A stretch of 27,697 nt of DNA. Source: Clostridia bacterium. Lineage in GTDB: Bacteria; Bacillota; Clostridia; Peptostreptococcales; Anaerovoracaceae. Below are positions 25,001-27,697 of the stretch, piece by piece. Numbering within the stretch: the first letter of the stretch is position 1; each line of letters starts with the position of its first letter. Location: assembly GCA_900754795.1 (NCBI GenBank), contig CAAEEA010000026.1, positions 1-27,697 on the forward strand, written 5' to 3'. The position numbers were made by a program, and so were the translations under genes. The notes under the pieces were generated by a model that worked only from the letters and a program-made list of their open reading frames with translations, had not been told where the DNA came from and did not search any database.

Positions 25001-25539
25001 CCGTCAAGGTCAAGGTCAGCAGCGAATCTCTTGAGCTGCTGAATGGAAACAGGTTCGTCCACAAGACCTCTGCGGCACTTTTCTTCGCAAGGGTGCGGAC
25101 AAACTCTGCCCAGAGAAGCCGGAAGCGGAATCTTGTCCTTTATAAGCTCCAGAGCCGCTTCATATTCTCCGTTGGCGATCAGGCCCACATAGCCCTGACA
25201 GTCTGTCTGAGCGGGACATGCCAGTACGCACGGCGGACGGCAGTCTCCCGTATGATTGGTGAGGAGCAGTTCGAGGTTAGTTTTTCTTGACTCGATTACT
25301 CTCTCAGTGTTTGTTCTTATCACCATTCCCGGCGCGATCTCTGTAGCGCAGGCTTTGCAGAGCTTAGGATTGCCCTCCACCTCGCACATACACAGGCCGC
25401 AGGAACCGTAAATCTTGGTTCTCTCGTCATAACAAAGAGTCGGAATAAAAATGTCGTTCTCTCTGGCGACTTCCAGAATGGTCTGTCCGGCAACGCCTGT
25501 AACTTCTTTGCCGTTTATATTAAGTCTGAACTTATTCAT
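22075..25539 (-). CDS. NuoG/NfnB-like iron-sulfur flavoprotein fusion, likely StnC-type transhydrogenase subunit
   Basis: 1154 residues. Domains in order: [2Fe-2S] ferredoxin (1-75; Cys36, 47, 50, 61); NuoG-like/GltD-like cysteine region (about 80-160; His96, Cys100, 104, 108); FAD domain (IIGGGPMGLSAA, 199-209) and NADPH domain (IVGGGNTAMDA, YRRTKDEMPAD), closing with GVFAGGDCG (468-475), as in GltD and NfnB; two [4Fe-4S] clusters (Cys616, 619, 622, 626 and 659, 662, 665, 669); and a molybdopterin-oxidoreductase-like tail from 690, with CSFCSVGC and Cys730. The tail lacks the Sec/Cys active-site loop of formate dehydrogenases, so it looks like a NuoG-style dead fold. GGGAGGAGG precedes the ATG. 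With its neighbours it fits an Stn-type NADH/NADP/ferredoxin enzyme; a hydrogenase or formate-dehydrogenase partner cannot be excluded. Confidence 0.82.
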   Translation of the reverse strand: MNKFRLNINGKEVTGVAGQTILEVARENDIFIPTLCYDERTKIYGSCGLCMCEVEGNPKLCKACATEIAPGMVIRTNTERVIESRKTNLELLLTNHTGDCRPPCVLACPAQTDCQGYVGLIANGEYEAALELIKDKIPLPASLGRVCPHPCEEKCRRGLVDEPVSIQQLKRFAADLDLDGEDVYIPECEEDTGKSVAIIGGGPMGLSAAYFLRRMGHAVTVFESMPKAGGMLRYGIPEYRLPKEVLDEEIDTIERMGAEIITNTKVGVDIPFETVRNDYDAVLLAIGAWVSTGTGCKGEDAEGVIGGIDFLRRVVRNEEIGIGRKVAIVGGGNTAMDACRTAVRLGAEEVYNIYRRTKDEMPADMVEIEEAEEEGVIFKNLRNPLEVIKDENGHVKEVVLQVMELGEPDASGRRKPVPVEGKTETIAIDTMILAIGQAVDASIFDCDKTRKNAIAYDTETFMTSISGVFAGGDCGNDKISIAIEAIADARKASDSIDAYLYGEVLKYEKPFVVERDDITEKTFEDRERMCRPEIPQLSADERKGNFSEVIPFGFTEEQAVAEASRCLECGCHDYFECKLIDYANQYDVHPERFAGEKGTIEYEDDHPFIVRDPNKCILCGLCVRVCDEVMGVGALGLVNRGFDTVVMPNMGKSLAESGCISCGQCVSVCPTGALQERTTMIKETPVAADETYTTCSFCSVGCTLKLESVGDTLIKAVPDREGAVNRGLACGMGKWGFDCAMLEDKLEEPYVKEDGRFREADYHEAFVLAAKRCQTVASKYGKDAVAVAVSDRYTNEEAYAMKKMAEAMGAKVLCLNNRESGLENVTGLKASPNTIDELLSTNLILKIGFDENNSRVIDIKIKQASEAGAKVINLCSGENSLSFLKEIAKAITDSGKAKKVAGYDEFAASLADVKVSDRAKEIADAYLGAKKAMIVYQQNFLTVAGAELVADIAMISGHIGTPRDGILAIRPKNNSQGLIDMGITAGAEALEGVKALIVFGENAPIDTDALEFLAVCDTHMTELASKADLVIPGTGFASTNGTFTNTERRLQLVEAAIDEDVLFANWEVAAEIAHVFEVDFDWADTDDISDEMADTVPAYKYAQLDEVLGGVLAPTEDARLVVVEDGPVVDELPVTDSLMQVIKERLPEPADPTA

Positions 25540-25554
25540 TGTTATCCTCCTCCC

Positions 25555-27303
25555 TTATTTCTTCTCTATTGCGCCAAACTTGCATGTCTCAAGACACTTG
25601 CCGCACTTGATGCACTTGGTCTGATCGATGACATGCTTTTCTTTGACCGAGCCGCTGATAGCGCCCACAGGACATTTTCTGGCGCAGGCAGTACAGCCTT
25701 TACATGCATCTGTAATGGTGTAGCTGATAAGGGCTTTGCAGGAACCGGCAGTACATTTGTGGTTATAGATATGATCTTCGTACTCGTTCCTGAAATATCT
25801 CAAAGTGGTAAGTACCGGGTTAGGAGCAGTCTGTCCCAGTCCGCAGAGGGAACCGTCCTTGATCTTGCCGGCAAGTTCCTCCAGCTTTTCAATGTCTCCG
25901 TCCTGTCCTTCGCCTCTTGTAATTCTCTCGAGGATCTCGAGCATCCTCTTGGTTCCTATACGGCAGTAATTACATTTGCCGCAGGACTCGTCCCTGGTGA
26001 AGTTCAGGAAATATCTCGCCATGTCTACCATACATGTATCTTCGTCCATTACGATCATACCGCCGGAACCTACGATGGCGCCCGTCTTATTGATGTCTTC
26101 ATAAGTAACAGGAGTATCGATCAGGTCAGCCGGAATACATCCGCCGGAAGGTCCGCCCATCTGTACGGCTTTGAACTTTCTGTCGTTCTTGATGCCGCCG
26201 CCGATGTCGTAAAGAACCTCTCTGAGGGTCATACCCATCGGTACTTCCACAAGTCCGCCTTTTTTGATCTTGCCGGCCAGAGCAAATACTTTGGTGCCCT
26301 TGCTCTGCTCGGTTCCCATGGCGCCGAAAGCAGCGCCGCCGTTGTATATGATCCAAGGTACGTTGGCAAGTGTTTCAACGTTGTTGATGTCAGTCGGCTT
26401 CTGCCAGAATCCTTTCGCCGCAGGGAAAGGAGGTTTCAGTCTCGGCATACCTCTTTCGCCTTCCAGAGAAGCGATCAGCGCTGTTTCTTCACCGCATACA
26501 AAAGCTCCGGCTCCGGCTTTGATATAGATATCGAAATCGAATCCGCTTCCAAAGATGTTCTTGCCCAGATATCCTCTTTCTCTTGCCTGAGCCATGGCAA
26601 TCTCCAGTCTCTTGATCGCCAGAGGATATTCGGCGCGGCAGTATATAACGCCCTGGGAAGCTCCCATGGCATAACCGCCGATAATCATACCTTCGAGGAG
26701 TGAATGAGGGTCGCCTTCGAGTACGGATCTGTCCATGAAAGCTCCCGGATCGCCTTCGTCGGCGTTACATACGAGATATTTCTCTTTGCCCGGACTCTGT
26801 TTGGCGGCGTTCCACTTGAACCAGGTCGGGAATCCCGCGCCGCCCCTGCCTCTGAGGCCTGAGACCTTGATCTCTTCAATGACTTCTTCAGGCTTCATGG
26901 AAGTAAGGACTTTTTCTATGGCCTTATATCCGTCTACAGCCAGATAGTCGTCGATGTTTTCCGGATTGATGATACCGCAGTTTCTAAGGACTACTCTCTT
27001 CTGTTTCGCCAGGAACTGCTTGTCATCGTCAGAAATGGTCATTTCAGGAACGATCTTATGATTAACAAGATGATTCTCTACAATAGTTTCAACTTTTTCC
27101 GGCTGAACCTGGACATATCTTGTCATATCGCCGTTGTCGTCGTAAACGTCAACGATAGGTTCCAGATAGCAGGTTCCCACGCAGCCGGTAGCTTCTACGC
27201 TGATGCCGAGATTTTTATCTGCTATCAGCTTTTCAAATTCAGCGGCGGTCTTCTTAGCTCCGGAGGCTATACCGCAGCTGCCTTGTCCAACTACTACTCT
27301 CAT
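25555..27303 (-). CDS. NuoF/HydB-like NADH- and FMN-binding subunit
   Basis: 582 residues. The N-terminus is a thioredoxin-like [2Fe-2S] domain (Cys10, then CVGTC at 41-45). The NuoF core follows: GLRGRGGAGFPTWFKW and NADEGDPGAFMDR for FMN, GAGAFVCGEETALI for NADH, then the [4Fe-4S] cluster CGKCNYC (441-447) with Cys487. The C-terminus adds a two-cluster ferredoxin (CKGCTACARKC from 534, CIKCGKCLETC from 564), which respiratory NuoF lacks but HydB-type bifurcating subunits have. It should take or give electrons at NADH and pass them to ferredoxin or the large subunit. GGAGG stands before the ATG; it lies ten bases after the NuoE-like gene and 15 before the fusion gene. Confidence 0.92.
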   Translation of the reverse strand: MRVVVGQGSCGIASGAKKTAAEFEKLIADKNLGISVEATGCVGTCYLEPIVDVYDDNGDMTRYVQVQPEKVETIVENHLVNHKIVPEMTISDDDKQFLAKQKRVVLRNCGIINPENIDDYLAVDGYKAIEKVLTSMKPEEVIEEIKVSGLRGRGGAGFPTWFKWNAAKQSPGKEKYLVCNADEGDPGAFMDRSVLEGDPHSLLEGMIIGGYAMGASQGVIYCRAEYPLAIKRLEIAMAQARERGYLGKNIFGSGFDFDIYIKAGAGAFVCGEETALIASLEGERGMPRLKPPFPAAKGFWQKPTDINNVETLANVPWIIYNGGAAFGAMGTEQSKGTKVFALAGKIKKGGLVEVPMGMTLREVLYDIGGGIKNDRKFKAVQMGGPSGGCIPADLIDTPVTYEDINKTGAIVGSGGMIVMDEDTCMVDMARYFLNFTRDESCGKCNYCRIGTKRMLEILERITRGEGQDGDIEKLEELAGKIKDGSLCGLGQTAPNPVLTTLRYFRNEYEDHIYNHKCTAGSCKALISYTITDACKGCTACARKCPVGAISGSVKEKHVIDQTKCIKCGKCLETCKFGAIEKK

Positions 27304-27313
27304 CTTTTACCTC

Positions 27314-27697
27314 CTATGCTCTTTCTCTGATCTCGTCAAGGATCTTTGTCACTTTGTCCTTGGTAAGGCTGCCGTAAGTTTCGTCTCCGTCAGCGCTTCT
27401 TACCATCATAACAGGAGCCAGTGAGCAGCAGCCCAGACAAGCTACGTTGTTAAGTGTAAAGAGGCCGTCTTCGGTGGTCTCGCCGTCTTTGATGTTCAGA
27501 TGTTCACACACGGCTTCTTCTATCATCTCAGCGCCGTTAACATGGCAGGCTGTACCCTGGCAGAGCATGATAAGATACTTGCCGATCGGCTGCAGTCTGA
27601 ACTGAGCGTAGAAAGTCGCTACGCCGTAGATTTTGGCCGGTTTGATGCCGGTGGCCTCAGAAATGTAGTTTATGGTATCAACAGAAAGATAACCATA
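27314..27697 (-). CDS. NuoE/HydC-like [2Fe-2S] subunit, C-terminal part
   Basis: The frame is open to the right edge, so the gene begins outside the window. The visible 127 codons read GYLSVDTINYISEATG, YGVATFYAQF, then CQGTACH and CLGCCSLAP. These are the thioredoxin-fold [2Fe-2S] cysteines of the NuoE family (four visible cluster cysteines, spaced C-x4-C and C-x3-C). The internal ATG at 27568 is not a start, because conserved sequence continues before it. NuoE-like subunits sit beside NuoF in NADH-oxidising complexes and in HydABC and Stn enzymes. Confidence 0.93.
   Translation of the reverse strand, partial: YGYLSVDTINYISEATGIKPAKIYGVATFYAQFRLQPIGKYLIMLCQGTACHVNGAEMIEEAVCEHLNIKDGETTEDGLFTLNNVACLGCCSLAPVMMVRSADGDETYGSLTKDKVTKILDEIRERA

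Noticed and set aside
22075..25539. [FeFe]-hydrogenase or selenocysteine formate dehydrogenase
   Set aside because: H-cluster motifs are absent, and the Sec/Cys active-site loop is missing in the molybdopterin-like tail.
25633..26703. Long plus-strand open frame (356 codons) opposite the NuoF-like gene, and a similar one at 24358-25290 opposite the fusion gene
   Set aside because: They lie wholly inside well-supported minus-strand genes, show no family motifs and have no ribosome binding sites; such shadows are common in genes with this codon use.
1..27697. CRISPR arrays, rRNA and tRNA genes
   Set aside because: No regularly spaced repeats and no rRNA or tRNA-like sequences were noticed on either strand.

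Overview
Kind of organism. The window reads as the chromosome of an anaerobic, probably spore-forming member of the Clostridia (Bacillota). Three things point there: the 5' end of the sporulation gene spoIIIAA at the left edge, an NAD(P)/ferredoxin flavin-iron-sulfur complex of the HydBC/Stn kind at the right edge, and typical Gram-positive AGGAGG ribosome binding sites throughout. I cannot name a genus with confidence. Every convincing gene lies on the minus strand, so transcription runs from high to low coordinates.

Right part (22015-27697). The end of a NuoE-like gene, a NuoF/HydB-like gene and a 1154-residue fusion (NuoG-like iron-sulfur part, GltD/NfnB-like FAD/NADPH part, two ferredoxin clusters, a molybdopterin-fold tail without a visible active site) form one operon closed by a strong terminator. 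The set resembles the electron-bifurcating transhydrogenases of the Stn family: NADH, NADPH and ferredoxin exchange electrons in the cytoplasm.

Middle (18180-22020), an AT-rich accessory segment. It has its own promoter and holds a peptidase-containing ABC exporter (C39 peptidase + transmembrane domain + ATPase), a lipoprotein and a 79-residue peptide with a textbook double-glycine leader. Together these look like a bacteriocin- or signal-peptide secretion locus with no modification enzyme. A near-identical 17/18-base direct repeat lies at both edges of the segment, and a 13-base perfect inverted repeat brackets the peptide gene.

13770-18076. A tightly overlapping five-gene operon encodes a carbohydrate-type ABC importer: two permeases, a small membrane-anchored protein resembling the C-terminal domain of HlyD/RND adaptors, a MalK-type ATPase and a substrate-binding lipoprotein. 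No promoter of its own was recognised.

Left part (300-13670). One long branched-chain amino acid operon: leuA-leuC-leuD-ilvA-leuB-(DUF815 AAA+ ATPase)-ilvB-ilvN-ilvC-ilvD-ilvE. It begins at a near-consensus promoter, followed by a 22-codon leader peptide in which 11 residues are Leu, Val or Ile, then a transcription attenuator with mutually exclusive antiterminator and terminator helices. It ends in tandem terminators, after which spoIIIAA starts behind a sigma-E-like promoter. The operon takes threonine and pyruvate to isoleucine, valine and leucine, apparently controlled by translation of the leader peptide and perhaps by a CodY-like site upstream of the promoter.
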